DNA from: JANNVK01 sp031430435
GTDB taxonomy: Bacteria > Acidobacteriota > Blastocatellia > Pyrinomonadales > Pyrinomonadaceae
DNA length: 64,000 nt
Assembly: GCA_031430435.1 (NCBI GenBank)
Contig: JANPBM010000037.1
Coordinates: 23,794-87,793, forward strand
Reading direction: 5' to 3'
A program made the position numbers and the translations under genes. Shown in pieces: positions 44,092-53,104 of this stretch. Below the pieces are notes generated by a model. That model saw only the letters and a list, made by a program, of their open reading frames with translations, did not search any database and was not told the origin of the DNA. Position 1 is the stretch's first letter; each line of letters starts with the position of its first letter.

Positions 44092-44432
44092 TTATTTTGC
44101 GATGCTCAAAACGCTGTTCCTTAAAATCTGCTCGGTTTGCGGATTAAATTCAACGATTAAAAAACTTGAAAGTTCGCAAATAACCGATTCGCCTTCTTCG
44201 TCAATGACACACAAGTATTTTTTCAACACCTCAACTTCTAAACCTTTCCGCGAATCAACAAAGTTTCATCATCGCTCTCAAGGCAAATCGCCAACGCTTT
44301 TCGAGGTTGATTCGACTTGCTTTTTCGTTCAAAAGTAAACTTGCGTGAAGGTTTTTCTTCACCGTGCAGAATTTTTCCTGCTTCTTTCAAACTTTGGGAT
44401 AAACTTTCAAATTGTTTGCTGCTCATAATCAC
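44092..44432 (-). pseudogene. Small conserved-looking protein split by a frameshift
   Basis: Read on the minus strand, a 64-codon frame begins at 44432 (or ATG 44426) with MSSKQFESLSQSLKEAGKIL and ends in TAG just after LLIRGKV at 44238. Changing frame by one base near 44242 restores about 50 more residues (GLEVEVLKKYLCVIDEEGESVICELSSFL...) to TAA at 44092. Together about 113 residues would form one soluble protein. The continued sense on both sides of the break argues for a true frameshift or error rather than chance. I do not recognise the family. The larger opposite-strand frame at 44075-44338 is probably a shadow. Confidence 0.45.
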
Positions 44433-44540
44433 GCTTTCGAGAAAGCATACACCAATAAAATAACATCATTTTTTATATTTCAATAGTTTTTTTGCAAGAA
44501 TCACTTCAAAAATGATAATTTTCCAACGGATAATTTGATT

Positions 44541-46112
44541 TCAACTCCAATAATTTTTATCCAACGAACGATACCCGACCGCTTCGCTGATATGCCGGCG
44601 TTGAATGTTTTCACTTGCGTCCAAATCGGCGATGGTGCGGGAAACTTTCAGGATTCTGTCGTGTCCGCGTGCCGAAAGTCCTTGTTTGACCATCACCATT
44701 TCAAGCAGTTTTTCGCTGTCCGCGTCAAGTTCGCAAAACGTCCGGATATGCGTCGGCGACATGGCGGCGTTCGAGAAAATTCCGTCGGTTTGAAATCGTT
44801 TGAGTTGAATGTTACGCGAACGAACAACTCTTTCGCGTACCTTTTCCGAACTTTCCGTGTTTGCATCGTCGCCTTTCGCCCGAAGTTCTTTGAATTCAAC
44901 TGCCGGAACGTCGATGTGAATATCGATTCTATCTAAAAGCGGTCCCGAAATTCTGCCTAAGTATCGCTGAATCTGCAAACCGTTACACTTGCATTCACGC
45001 GAACTTCCGAAGTAGCCGCACGGACACGGATTCATCGAAGCGACCAGCATAACTTCCGCCGGAAAAGTCAAACTCATTGCCGCCCGCGAAATTGTAACCT
45101 TTTTATCTTCAAGCGGTTGACGCAAAACTTCCAACACATTTCGGTCAAATTCGGGCAATTCGTCAAGGAATAAAACGCCGTGATGAGCGAGCGAAACTTC
45201 GCCCGGACGCGGAATAGAACCGCCGCCGATTAAACCTGCTTCAGAAATCGTATGATGCGGCGATCGGAATTGTCTCTCAGTTACCAAACCGCTTTTTCCG
45301 GTTAAACCTGCGACCGAATGAATCTTGGTAATTTCAAGCGATTCTTCAAATTCGAGCGGCGGCAAAATTGTCGGTAAACGCTTTGCCAACATAGTTTTAC
45401 CCGATCCGGGCGGACCAATCAGCAAAATATTATGACCGCCGGCAGACGCGACTTCCAACGCCCGTTTTGCCGAATGTTGTCCGCGAACTTCTTTGAAATC
45501 AACGCGGTATTTTGTGTCGAAAGTTGAAAGTTGCGACATTTCCAACTTTATCGGCTTGGTTTTTGTTTCTTTTCCCGTGTCTAAATCGCGGATAAGTTCG
45601 ACCGCTTCGCGCAAGGTCTTGACACCGTAAACATTTAAACCTGTTACAACACCTGCTTCGGCGGCATTTTCTTCGGGCAAAATCAAGTTCGTGATTTTTT
45701 CTTCACGGCACCGCAACGCCATCGATAACGCGCCGCGAACAGGTCTGATGCGTCCGTCAAGCGATAATTCGCCGATGCTCATTGTGTCCGGAATACTTTC
45801 CGCATTGCCTAAATCGCCGATTGCACCGAGAATTCCCAACGCAATCGGCAAATCGAATTTCGCGCCTTCTTTGCGGACATCAGCCGGAGCAAGATTTATC
45901 GTAACTTTATGAAACGGAAAGAAAAACGAACTGTTCGTAATTGCCGCCCGAATCCGTTCGCGTGATTCGCGGACAGCCAAATCGGGCAAACCGACAATAA
46001 TTACGGGCGGAACGTTGTCCGCTTCACCGCGAACAGGCGTTAAATTTACTTCGATTTCGACAAGATTTGCATCAATGCCGTAAACGGCGGCGGAGAGTGT
46101 GCGAAACAGCAT
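44541..46112 (-). CDS. comM: Magnesium-chelatase-like AAA+ ATPase YifB/ComM
   Basis: A 523-residue protein of the ComM family. N-terminal ribosomal-S5-like/Lon-like domain (MLFRTLSAAVYGIDANLVEIEV...VGLPDLAVRESRERIRAAI), then AAA+ core with Walker A LIGPPGSGKTMLAKRLP near 220, Walker B GVLFLDELPEFD near 310, sensor region MLVASMNPCPCGYFGS with paired Cys motif, and the C-terminal Mg-chelatase domain. ComM is a hexameric helicase promoting branch migration during natural transformation. Length and domain order are complete. Confidence 0.94.
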   Translation of the reverse strand: MLFRTLSAAVYGIDANLVEIEVNLTPVRGEADNVPPVIIVGLPDLAVRESRERIRAAITNSSFFFPFHKVTINLAPADVRKEGAKFDLPIALGILGAIGDLGNAESIPDTMSIGELSLDGRIRPVRGALSMALRCREEKITNLILPEENAAEAGVVTGLNVYGVKTLREAVELIRDLDTGKETKTKPIKLEMSQLSTFDTKYRVDFKEVRGQHSAKRALEVASAGGHNILLIGPPGSGKTMLAKRLPTILPPLEFEESLEITKIHSVAGLTGKSGLVTERQFRSPHHTISEAGLIGGGSIPRPGEVSLAHHGVLFLDELPEFDRNVLEVLRQPLEDKKVTISRAAMSLTFPAEVMLVASMNPCPCGYFGSSRECKCNGLQIQRYLGRISGPLLDRIDIHIDVPAVEFKELRAKGDDANTESSEKVRERVVRSRNIQLKRFQTDGIFSNAAMSPTHIRTFCELDADSEKLLEMVMVKQGLSARGHDRILKVSRTIADLDASENIQRRHISEAVGYRSLDKNYWS

Positions 46113-46183
46113 AATTGTTTATCTAAATAAGGAATTTCAAATAAACTTTAATCGAAAAGCGTAATTTTAACAAATGTTACCGT

Positions 46184-47665
46184 TTAAGTTATGTATTTCT
46201 CTTCAAACAAGTTTCCGCGACCGAGAATGCCGTTTTTATCCAAAACCTTTTTAATCTCCGCCATTTCGTTCAAATATCGCTCGCCCATCATTGCGTAAAG
46301 ATAATTTGTTTTCAGTTTTCCGATGCCGTGTTCGGCGGAAACAGTGCCGTTCAACATTAACGTTTGGGCGATAAATCTGCCGTAAACAAACTTTGCTTTC
46401 GTCATTTCTTCGGCATTTTTCGGCAGAATATTGACGTGCAGATGATTGTCGCCGATGTGTCCGAAAATTACATATTGCAGATTATATTCGGCGAGTTTTG
46501 TGCGGTAAAACTTCAAAATATGTTCAAAATGTTCGTCCGAAACTGCCATATCCGTACCGACTTTGCGTTGTTTGTGGCGGACAATCCATTCGTTGACTGA
46601 AACAGGCAAAGCGTGTCGGAAATCACGCATTTTTTGGCGGTCTTGCTCGTTGGTCGTGAACCAACTGCGTTCCATATCTGCGTTGTATTTTTCCAGTAAG
46701 TCGTTCCATTGCAACAATAAAGCATCTTCGGTTGCGGTTGTCGCTTCTTGCTCAAAATAGATTGCACCTTTTGCGTTGCTTGGAACATCGGGAAACTTTT
46801 CGGTAATAAATTTCAGAGCATTTTCGTCAAAGTATTCGATAAAAGTTGCGTCAAGTTGATTCTCGATTTTCGATATTCGATTTGCAAATGATGTGTTTCT
46901 GGCTTCGATAACAAAATCCAACAAGTTTCGTTCGTTTTGAAAGAAGATAATTCCGCTGAAAAATGTTTCGGCTTCCGGTAAAATTCCGAGTTCAATTTCA
47001 TAAACAACGCCTAAAGTTCCTTCGCTTCCGATAAATAAATCTATTGCGTCAAGTTTGTCGGACGTAAAATAACCGCTCGTATTTTTGCGTACATTCGGTT
47101 GATCGTATGTCGGAACCTTAAAGCTAAGTTGTTTGATTGATTGAGTTGTAAGATTTATTGTGCCGTTTGCGTCCGCAAAAACTTCGCCGCGTTTGATTGA
47201 CAGAAAATCTCCGTCGGGCAAAATAACTTCCAAACGGCGGACAAAGTTGCGGGTTGAACCGTATTTGAAACTTCTCGCACCGCTGGCGTTTGTCGCGACA
47301 GTTCCGCCGATTTGACAACTCCATTCGGTCGGATCGGGCGGATAGAAAAATCCTTTTGCTTCAACGGCTTTTTGAAAATCCGCGAGAATCACGCCGGCTT
47401 CAACCACGGCAGAATCATCGTTTATCGAAATTATTTTGTTAAATCGTTCCAACGAAACAACATAACCGCCGTACGGAATCGCTCCGCCGACTGTGCCTGT
47501 ACGCGAACCGCTGATGGTTACGGCGATATTTTGCTCGTTTGCATCGCGTAAAACGTTTGATAATTCTTCGCGGGTTTCGGGAATAAATAGTTTGCTGGCG
47601 TGTCCGCCTTGCAGATTGCTTGCGTCGATTAAATAATCTTGTATGTCGTCAACTTTTACTTGCAT
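46184..47665 (-). CDS. FAD-linked D-lactate/glycolate-type dehydrogenase
   Basis: From ATG 47665, 493 residues (a TTG lies one codon before). PCMH-type FAD domain near 15-225: VTISGSRTGTVGGAIPYGG, the PPDPTEWSCQIGGTVATNASG pattern and GSTRNFVRRLEVILPDG. The C-terminal FAD-oxidase domain has FVIFGHIGDNHLHVNILP-like metal-binding His near 418, and GTVSAEHGIGKLKTNYL near 455. The enzyme oxidises a 2-hydroxy acid with an electron acceptor other than oxygen. Related to GlcD and Dld; substrate not fixed by sequence. It stands alone, 72 bp after comM on the same strand. Confidence 0.9.
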   Translation of the reverse strand: MQVKVDDIQDYLIDASNLQGGHASKLFIPETREELSNVLRDANEQNIAVTISGSRTGTVGGAIPYGGYVVSLERFNKIISINDDSAVVEAGVILADFQKAVEAKGFFYPPDPTEWSCQIGGTVATNASGARSFKYGSTRNFVRRLEVILPDGDFLSIKRGEVFADANGTINLTTQSIKQLSFKVPTYDQPNVRKNTSGYFTSDKLDAIDLFIGSEGTLGVVYEIELGILPEAETFFSGIIFFQNERNLLDFVIEARNTSFANRISKIENQLDATFIEYFDENALKFITEKFPDVPSNAKGAIYFEQEATTATEDALLLQWNDLLEKYNADMERSWFTTNEQDRQKMRDFRHALPVSVNEWIVRHKQRKVGTDMAVSDEHFEHILKFYRTKLAEYNLQYVIFGHIGDNHLHVNILPKNAEEMTKAKFVYGRFIAQTLMLNGTVSAEHGIGKLKTNYLYAMMGERYLNEMAEIKKVLDKNGILGRGNLFEEKYIT

Positions 47666-47832
47666 CAAAATTATTTTATCAACTTTTTGAGGTTTATCCT
47701 ATTTGCAATAACTTCGACCGATAGAAAAGTGTTGATTTAATTAAGGTTAAAAAGTTATAATTTCACTGGGGCTTTATATCCTTCCTTTTTTTCAGCCTTT
47801 CCTTCTCAATAAAATTAAACGAGGAAATTTTT

Positions 47833-48552
47833 ATGAATACTTACAGGTGCTTGCAATGCGGTTTTCTGAATTGGGAAACGTCCGACCAATGTAAACGGTG
47901 CAGATTGCCGAATTCCGCGAACAATCAACCGCAATTTTCACCGCAACCGATGATGCCGAACACGATGATTTCCGCAACTCCGCAAACCGCAGTTCAGACT
48001 CAATATGTTCAGCCGCAAAATTATCAAACGCCGAGTTATCAAACTCCGCCGCAGTTTCACGGGCAAAGGCAACAAACATATTCGCCATATAACAACGCAC
48101 CGCCTATAAATTATTACGCAGAAAGTGAAAACACTTATTTTCGCAACAATGCACAGGTAGAACGGGCGAAAAAGAAGGTCAAGGTCGGTCAAGTTGCCGG
48201 AGGTATCTGGACGGTTTTGCTTGGAATCGGAACAGGTGCGTTTTTTATTTTGTCGTTGGCATTTTCCTCGCAAACATCTGCAAATCCTGTCCAACAGGTT
48301 GAAACAGTATCAAAAGTTTTGGTCGGATATTTGCTTGTTATGACACTGTTAGTGGGCGGATTAACCGTAGGTATTCGTAAAAACAGTATAGTTTGTGCGT
48401 TTTTTTTGACAATTATATCCTTAGGCGGACTTATAAATTCTATCGCCACTCACAAAATCGGCAGCATTCTCTTCGGCTTGCTGATGACAATCATTTTCGC
48501 ATTAACAATCAGCGGAATAAGTACTTTGAAGAAGCACGGTCAAATTGATTAA
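47833..48552 (+). CDS. Zinc-ribbon membrane protein of unknown function
   Basis: A 239-residue protein beginning with a zinc ribbon (YRCLQCGFLNWETSDQCKRC: two CxxC pairs, residues 5-23). A Gln/Pro/Asn/Tyr-rich disordered stretch of about 80 residues follows. The rest is membrane: helices near 119-141, 160-178, 185-202 and 206-225, ending STLKKHGQID. A ribosome site GAGGA lies nine bases before the start. A shorter relative of its C-terminal half is encoded at 52655. Function unknown. Confidence 0.8.
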   Translation: MNTYRCLQCGFLNWETSDQCKRCRLPNSANNQPQFSPQPMMPNTMISATPQTAVQTQYVQPQNYQTPSYQTPPQFHGQRQQTYSPYNNAPPINYYAESENTYFRNNAQVERAKKKVKVGQVAGGIWTVLLGIGTGAFFILSLAFSSQTSANPVQQVETVSKVLVGYLLVMTLLVGGLTVGIRKNSIVCAFFLTIISLGGLINSIATHKIGSILFGLLMTIIFALTISGISTLKKHGQID

Positions 48553-48564
48553 CAACCGGATATT

Positions 48565-48819
48565 TTAATCTTCAAGTTGCAAAGGTTTGTCTTTAACCTT
48601 TTGCAGATGCAGAAAACTTCTTATTCGTTCAATAAACGTTTCGGGTTTAATTTCTTCGCCGGCTTTCCATTCTTTTTCAAACTCTATGCCGGCAAACTTT
48701 GGAATAATTGGAATTGTTACTTTTAGTTTTGCTTTCCAATCGCTTGTTACTTTTATGTCTTGATATTCCTTAACTTTTTCATCATTGGTACCGCTTTCCG
48801 CAATCTTTTTATCAACAAA
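48565..48819 (-). pseudogene. 5'-truncated gene remnant
   Basis: On the minus strand a frame of 84 codons ends at TAA 48565-48567 and has no start codon or ribosome site; directly upstream (48820-48822) is TAA. It encodes a charged soluble segment (VKEYQDIKVTSDWKAKLKVT, then FAGIEFEKEWKAGEEIKP). The missing N-terminus would lie where the AAA ATPase gene ends 31 bp away, suggesting that insertion of that gene cut it. The family is not recognised. Confidence 0.55.
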
Positions 48820-48850
48820 TTAGTTGAAATTTTTAATGTTTTTATGATTT

Positions 48851-50791
48851 CTAAGGGTTTAAGAATTCTTTCACTTCATCTAAATATGTTTTTAGTTCTT
48901 GAGGATAATCATTGACTTCTAAATCAATTAAAAACTTATTTGCGTTCAGATTTGGCTTCAACTTTTTAATATCTTTTCCCGTAAAAAAACGTAAGCGATC
49001 TTTCTCTGCCTCTCTTCTAAGTTTTGTAACAAGCTCAGACATAGATTTGCGAAAAAACAATTCCGTGGCTTTCTCGCCAAACTTTCTATGATTGGCGGTC
49101 ATATTTGCTTCAACAGTTTTTATGAAACAATCCTCTAATTCTTCTTTACGTTCGTCAAGCAATGCTTCATTAAAGTCTCCATCGAATATTACTATGAAAT
49201 TTTCTATTTCATTAACGGGTAAAAACTTGACTTTATAATTAGCTATTTGTTTATGCTTGTCCTTCAGAATTTCTTCTAAAAACTTAATTTGTTCATCAGA
49301 ATAGCCATCTCTATCTAAACTTCTAAACACCTTCGGAGTGTATTGTTCTTTTCTTTTAATATTTCCAACCGCCCAATGTTCAACTTCTTCTTTTGTACAA
49401 CCTTTTGATGAAATTACTTCCACACCTTCTATTTTATATTTTGTAAAAAAGGTTTCCCAAATTTCTACTCCATTCTCGTCTTCACAAATAAAAATCTTTT
49501 CAGGAAAGTCACTTTTAAACTGTATCGGCAAAGTTTTTGTAACCTCTATAATTTCATCTATTGAATAATTGTAAAAACTTCCATTTTCATCAGCACAAAT
49601 TTTTCCGCTTTTATCTTTTTTAAGAATAATAACTTTGTCATTCTCACGGTTTGGATTATGTACAACAAACGGCGAATGTGTGGCGATGAAGATTTGTGAA
49701 GTTTGAATTCCGGTTTCATCTGTAAACAATTGTCTGTAAAAATCAAGAATCTTTAATTGCCAATTTGGGTGCATACCTATTTCAGGCTCATCAATTAATA
49801 AAATTACGCCCTCGTTTTGTTTAGCTGAGCAATTAACTAAGAACGCTGCAAGTGAAACTAATTGTTTTTCGCCATTACTTAGCTTTTCAATAGGAAATTT
49901 TTGCCCAAATTCTTCAAACATAATAGACTCTGATTTATTATTTCCCACCCACCGATTAGTCTTAGAATTCCCAATAAGTCTTTTTGTTTGAAAAAAATTG
50001 TTAAATGCTTTCCTAAATCTTGATATTCTAGGATAAAGTATTTCCTCTGTTATCTTCTTTCCGATATTGCTGTAGGACCAGTTTAAATAATCCGAGTTGT
50101 CTAATTCTAATGTTCTTGCCAACAGACTTTCAACACTGCTTGTAAGATTACGAAACAAACGAAATGATTTGTCAACTGTAAGATTTATTGACAAATCATC
50201 AGTCACTTTTTCCATTTCTGAGGTTAAGTAAACAGCTAAAGGAAGATTACGATTCACATTTATAAGACCAGACACAGTTAATTCAATTTTCTCTTTAATT
50301 TCCTCTTTTACTGAATCACTTACCCTGTAATCTGAACCAGTCCCTTCATTTAATTCCAATGCTGAACATTCAATCGTGCCATTTGAACTCCAAAAAATCT
50401 TAACGGGAAATCCATTGATATTGTATAAAGCAATGAAATCCTTAAAACTGAGTATTTGCTTTTGTTCTATAAAATTCTCACCAACAAAGAAAAGGGGATC
50501 GAAAGAAGTATCTGGTTCTGAGACAGTACTTAGTTTACGACTAATTTCTTCAAACATTTTGTCTCGCGGTCCAAACTCCAACTCCAACTCAAATCCTAAT
50601 TTTACTCTGTCTGGATTGTATTTTAATAAATTTTCTAAATTATAAATTGCTTCGAGTATTTGCGTTTTCCCGCAACCATTTTCGCCTGCAAGAATAATTG
50701 TATCAACGGTTTTGCCGTTACCGTTGGTAAAATCAAGTTCAAGGTTACCTAATATTTGATGGTCTTCAAATTTTATTTTTCTAATTTTCAT
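48851..50791 (-). CDS. OLD-like AAA ATPase with TOPRIM-like C-terminus
   Basis: A 646-residue protein. The ABC-type ATPase half has Walker A GENGCGKTQILEAI near 33-46, signature LSNGEKQLVSL near 310, Walker B VILLIDEPEIGMHPNWQ near 335, and switch His in IFIATHSPF near 375. The C-terminal half reads FICEDENGVEIWETFF near 428 then RSLDRDGYSD near 488, the acidic residues expected of a TOPRIM nuclease as in OLD-family proteins. OLD proteins act in phage defence, alone or with partner genes; no partner is visible here. Composition is more AT-rich than the neighbourhood, suggesting transfer. It lies next to a truncated gene. Confidence 0.8.
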   Translation of the reverse strand: MKIRKIKFEDHQILGNLELDFTNGNGKTVDTIILAGENGCGKTQILEAIYNLENLLKYNPDRVKLGFELELEFGPRDKMFEEISRKLSTVSEPDTSFDPLFFVGENFIEQKQILSFKDFIALYNINGFPVKIFWSSNGTIECSALELNEGTGSDYRVSDSVKEEIKEKIELTVSGLINVNRNLPLAVYLTSEMEKVTDDLSINLTVDKSFRLFRNLTSSVESLLARTLELDNSDYLNWSYSNIGKKITEEILYPRISRFRKAFNNFFQTKRLIGNSKTNRWVGNNKSESIMFEEFGQKFPIEKLSNGEKQLVSLAAFLVNCSAKQNEGVILLIDEPEIGMHPNWQLKILDFYRQLFTDETGIQTSQIFIATHSPFVVHNPNRENDKVIILKKDKSGKICADENGSFYNYSIDEIIEVTKTLPIQFKSDFPEKIFICEDENGVEIWETFFTKYKIEGVEVISSKGCTKEEVEHWAVGNIKRKEQYTPKVFRSLDRDGYSDEQIKFLEEILKDKHKQIANYKVKFLPVNEIENFIVIFDGDFNEALLDERKEELEDCFIKTVEANMTANHRKFGEKATELFFRKSMSELVTKLRREAEKDRLRFFTGKDIKKLKPNLNANKFLIDLEVNDYPQELKTYLDEVKEFLNP

Positions 50792-50975
50792 AATTTTCGG
50801 GAAACGTTAAATATGTTTGAAAAGCTAACAATTTGCGGTCTTTACATTTATCATTCAACAATTAACATTTATCGGCGGAAAGTTCAATAGAAGTTTGTGA
50901 GGAGACGTGTTTGCAAGTTGCTTTTCACTTTGCCGATAACTTGTGTTCATCGCACTTTTTGATTGTTTTGCAAAT

Positions 50976-51004
50976 AAAAAAACGCCGACGGGTTATCGGC
51001 GTTT
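50976..51004 (-). terminator. Intrinsic terminator of the Ser/Thr kinase
   Basis: Stem AACGCCGA (50981-50988) with TCGGCGTT (50996-51003), 7-base loop; on the minus strand it is followed by seven U. It lies 4 bp beyond the kinase stop. Confidence 0.85.
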
Positions 51005-51007
51005 AAC

Positions 51008-52549
51008 TCAAAAACTTTCGCTTTTTTTCTTGGCGGCTTTTTCATTTTCCAAACAAATAATCTGCTTTTCTTTGGCACTCTTTCTTTTAGCTTCACCGGT
51101 ACTCATTTGTTCAGCCATCTCATAATTTACCCTTGCATTCTTCCACATATTTGCAACTATTCCCCAATCTTTTTTAGTTATGGCTCGCTTTGCCACTTCC
51201 GTCGGGGCTTTCGTATGATCTTCTTCCAAAACCATTCGGGTTTCCGGCGGTATCACATAACTGCCTTCTTCGGCTGAACTGACTTTAACCGAAAAAAGCA
51301 ATTTAATTAACAGAAAGAACACGGCAATACCTATCAGAAGCCGTAAAAAATACTTAATTGTAACCGACTCTTTCAAATCTGACCATGAAAATGAACTTGC
51401 CGTGATATTTTCGTCCGAAATCGGAAGCGGCGGTTGATGCGGGTTGTTGCCCGCATATTGTTCAAGCAGACTTTTCGGCGGATGATTGTTTCGGAGCTGA
51501 AACTGCCGTTGATAATTCGACTGCGGTTCAATGTTTGTCTGCCCGTAATTATGCTGTCGCTCAATGTTTGTCGGTTGATATTGGCGTTGGCGGGTATCTT
51601 CCCGATTCGGCTGATAAACCGGAATCGGAGTAGAATAAGTAACTTGCGTTTGGCGATTATCTTCATTGCCGTTGATTGTTTCGTTTTGTTTCCACACTTC
51701 GACCGTTTGATTTTGCCCGCTCAGGTTTAATCGTTTCAAGGCGTTGTTTACTTCGCCGGCACGCTCGAACCGTTGGCGAAAATCGAACCGAATCATTTGG
51801 TTGACGACTTCGGCAAAACGCGGATTAACATTGGTTTTATCTTGCCAAACCCATTCGCCCGTGCGTTGGTTTTGACGCAGTTGCGTCGGATGAGTTTGCG
51901 TCAAAAGCTGTACGGCAAACATTCCGACGGCATACACATCGCTCGCAAACTTTGGTTGTCCGGCTAATTGTTCGGGCGGCATAAATCCGTCGGAACCGAT
52001 CGCAATCGTGTTTTGCGGCATTTGATGCGGATAAATCGCCGTCTGATTTGAAACTTGTTTGACTGCGCCGAAATCGATTAAAACGATTTTGCCGTCCGAT
52101 ATTCGATTGATTAAATTTGCGGGTTTGATGTCGCGGTGAATCACATTTTGTTGATGCACAAACGATAAAACATCGAGCAGTTGCGAAACAATTTCGATGA
52201 CTTTCGATTGATTATAAACTTTTCCGAGCTGTAATTCCTTTTCAAAAGTATTGCCTTCGATGTATTCCTGCACGAAATAAAACTCGCCGTTTTCTTCAAA
52301 ATGCGTAATCAACGTCGGGATTTGCGGATGTTTGCCGAGTTGATAGAGAGTAACAACTTCCTGTTCAAACAATCTGCCTGCCAGTTCAATAACTTTCAGG
52401 TCGTTTGATTGCGGTTTCAGTTGTTTGACCACGCACTTCGGTCGATTGGCAAACCGCGTGTCTTCGGCGAGAAATGTTTGACCGAATCCGCCTCTGCTCA
52501 AAGCTGAAATTATTTGAAAATGTCCGCCAACGGTTGTTTGTTCCGGCAT
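51008..52549 (-). CDS. Membrane-anchored Ser/Thr protein kinase
   Basis: A 513-residue Hanks-type kinase. Gly-rich loop ALSRGGFGQTFLAED near 16-30, Lys in KCVVKQLKP near 43, catalytic HRDIKPANLI near 140, DFG in VLIDFGAVKQV near 158, and APE-like MPPEQLAG near 190. The GFGQTFLAED and VKQLKPQ blocks are those of the cyanobacterial/planctomycete group. A long Gln/Asn-rich linker (about 285-390) precedes a single membrane helix near 412-434, with a 75-residue domain beyond it. Downstream targets are not evident. Confidence 0.93.
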   Translation of the reverse strand: MPEQTTVGGHFQIISALSRGGFGQTFLAEDTRFANRPKCVVKQLKPQSNDLKVIELAGRLFEQEVVTLYQLGKHPQIPTLITHFEENGEFYFVQEYIEGNTFEKELQLGKVYNQSKVIEIVSQLLDVLSFVHQQNVIHRDIKPANLINRISDGKIVLIDFGAVKQVSNQTAIYPHQMPQNTIAIGSDGFMPPEQLAGQPKFASDVYAVGMFAVQLLTQTHPTQLRQNQRTGEWVWQDKTNVNPRFAEVVNQMIRFDFRQRFERAGEVNNALKRLNLSGQNQTVEVWKQNETINGNEDNRQTQVTYSTPIPVYQPNREDTRQRQYQPTNIERQHNYGQTNIEPQSNYQRQFQLRNNHPPKSLLEQYAGNNPHQPPLPISDENITASSFSWSDLKESVTIKYFLRLLIGIAVFFLLIKLLFSVKVSSAEEGSYVIPPETRMVLEEDHTKAPTEVAKRAITKKDWGIVANMWKNARVNYEMAEQMSTGEAKRKSAKEKQIICLENEKAAKKKSESF

Positions 52550-52654
52550 AGAAGTTTTACTTGAAGAATCTAAAAGACTGAGTTTAACTTTGTTTAACTC
52601 TTTAGTAATGTTAGCAAGTTGTCGATAAAAGTGTCAAGATTTTTGAAAACGGGA

Positions 52655-52963
52655 ATGCTCCGACAGAAAGTTTCAATCGAAATAAACAACGAATTTCAGC
52701 CGTTAAAAGCTGCGGAAATGTTTTCAAAAGCTATGATCGGCGCATTTGCCGTGATGACAGTGGTTATTGGCGGGTTAAGTTACGGCATTAAACAAAAAAG
52801 TATGGCTTGCGCGATAATTATGGTGGTTTTTTCTGCTCTCTCTATGGTCAGTTCGCTTGCCGATAAAAGCATCGGCGGGGCTTTGTTTGCAACCGGAATG
52901 CCGGCACTTTTTGCCCAAGCGACCGGCGGAATGATTACTTTGAAGAAAAACGGACAAATTTAA
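52655..52963 (+). CDS. Truncated paralogue of the 47833 membrane protein
   Basis: From ATG 52655, 102 residues with two or three membrane helices. The stretch MTVVIGGLSYGIKQKSMACA and the end ITLKKNGQI line up with MTLLVGGLTVGIRKNSIVCA and STLKKHGQID of the larger protein at 47833. The zinc ribbon and the disordered region are missing. A longer frame begins with TTG at 52619. It may be a shorter family member or a decayed 5'-truncated copy. Confidence 0.55.
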   Translation: MLRQKVSIEINNEFQPLKAAEMFSKAMIGAFAVMTVVIGGLSYGIKQKSMACAIIMVVFSALSMVSSLADKSIGGALFATGMPALFAQATGGMITLKKNGQI

Positions 52964-53104
52964 TCGCGCGAACGAATGACGCTTTTGAGTATTACACAGG
53001 TTTTCTGCTCGTAATTAGCGGTCAAAGTTTTTTAACCGCTAACTTTACTAAACAGGAAAATGCTTGCAAAAATATGTGCCGAAACTGACTTCTCTGACTA
53101 ATTA

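Noticed and set aside
44075..44338. 87-codon plus-strand frame opposite the split small gene
   Set aside because: Lies opposite the more protein-like minus-strand reading; taken as a shadow.
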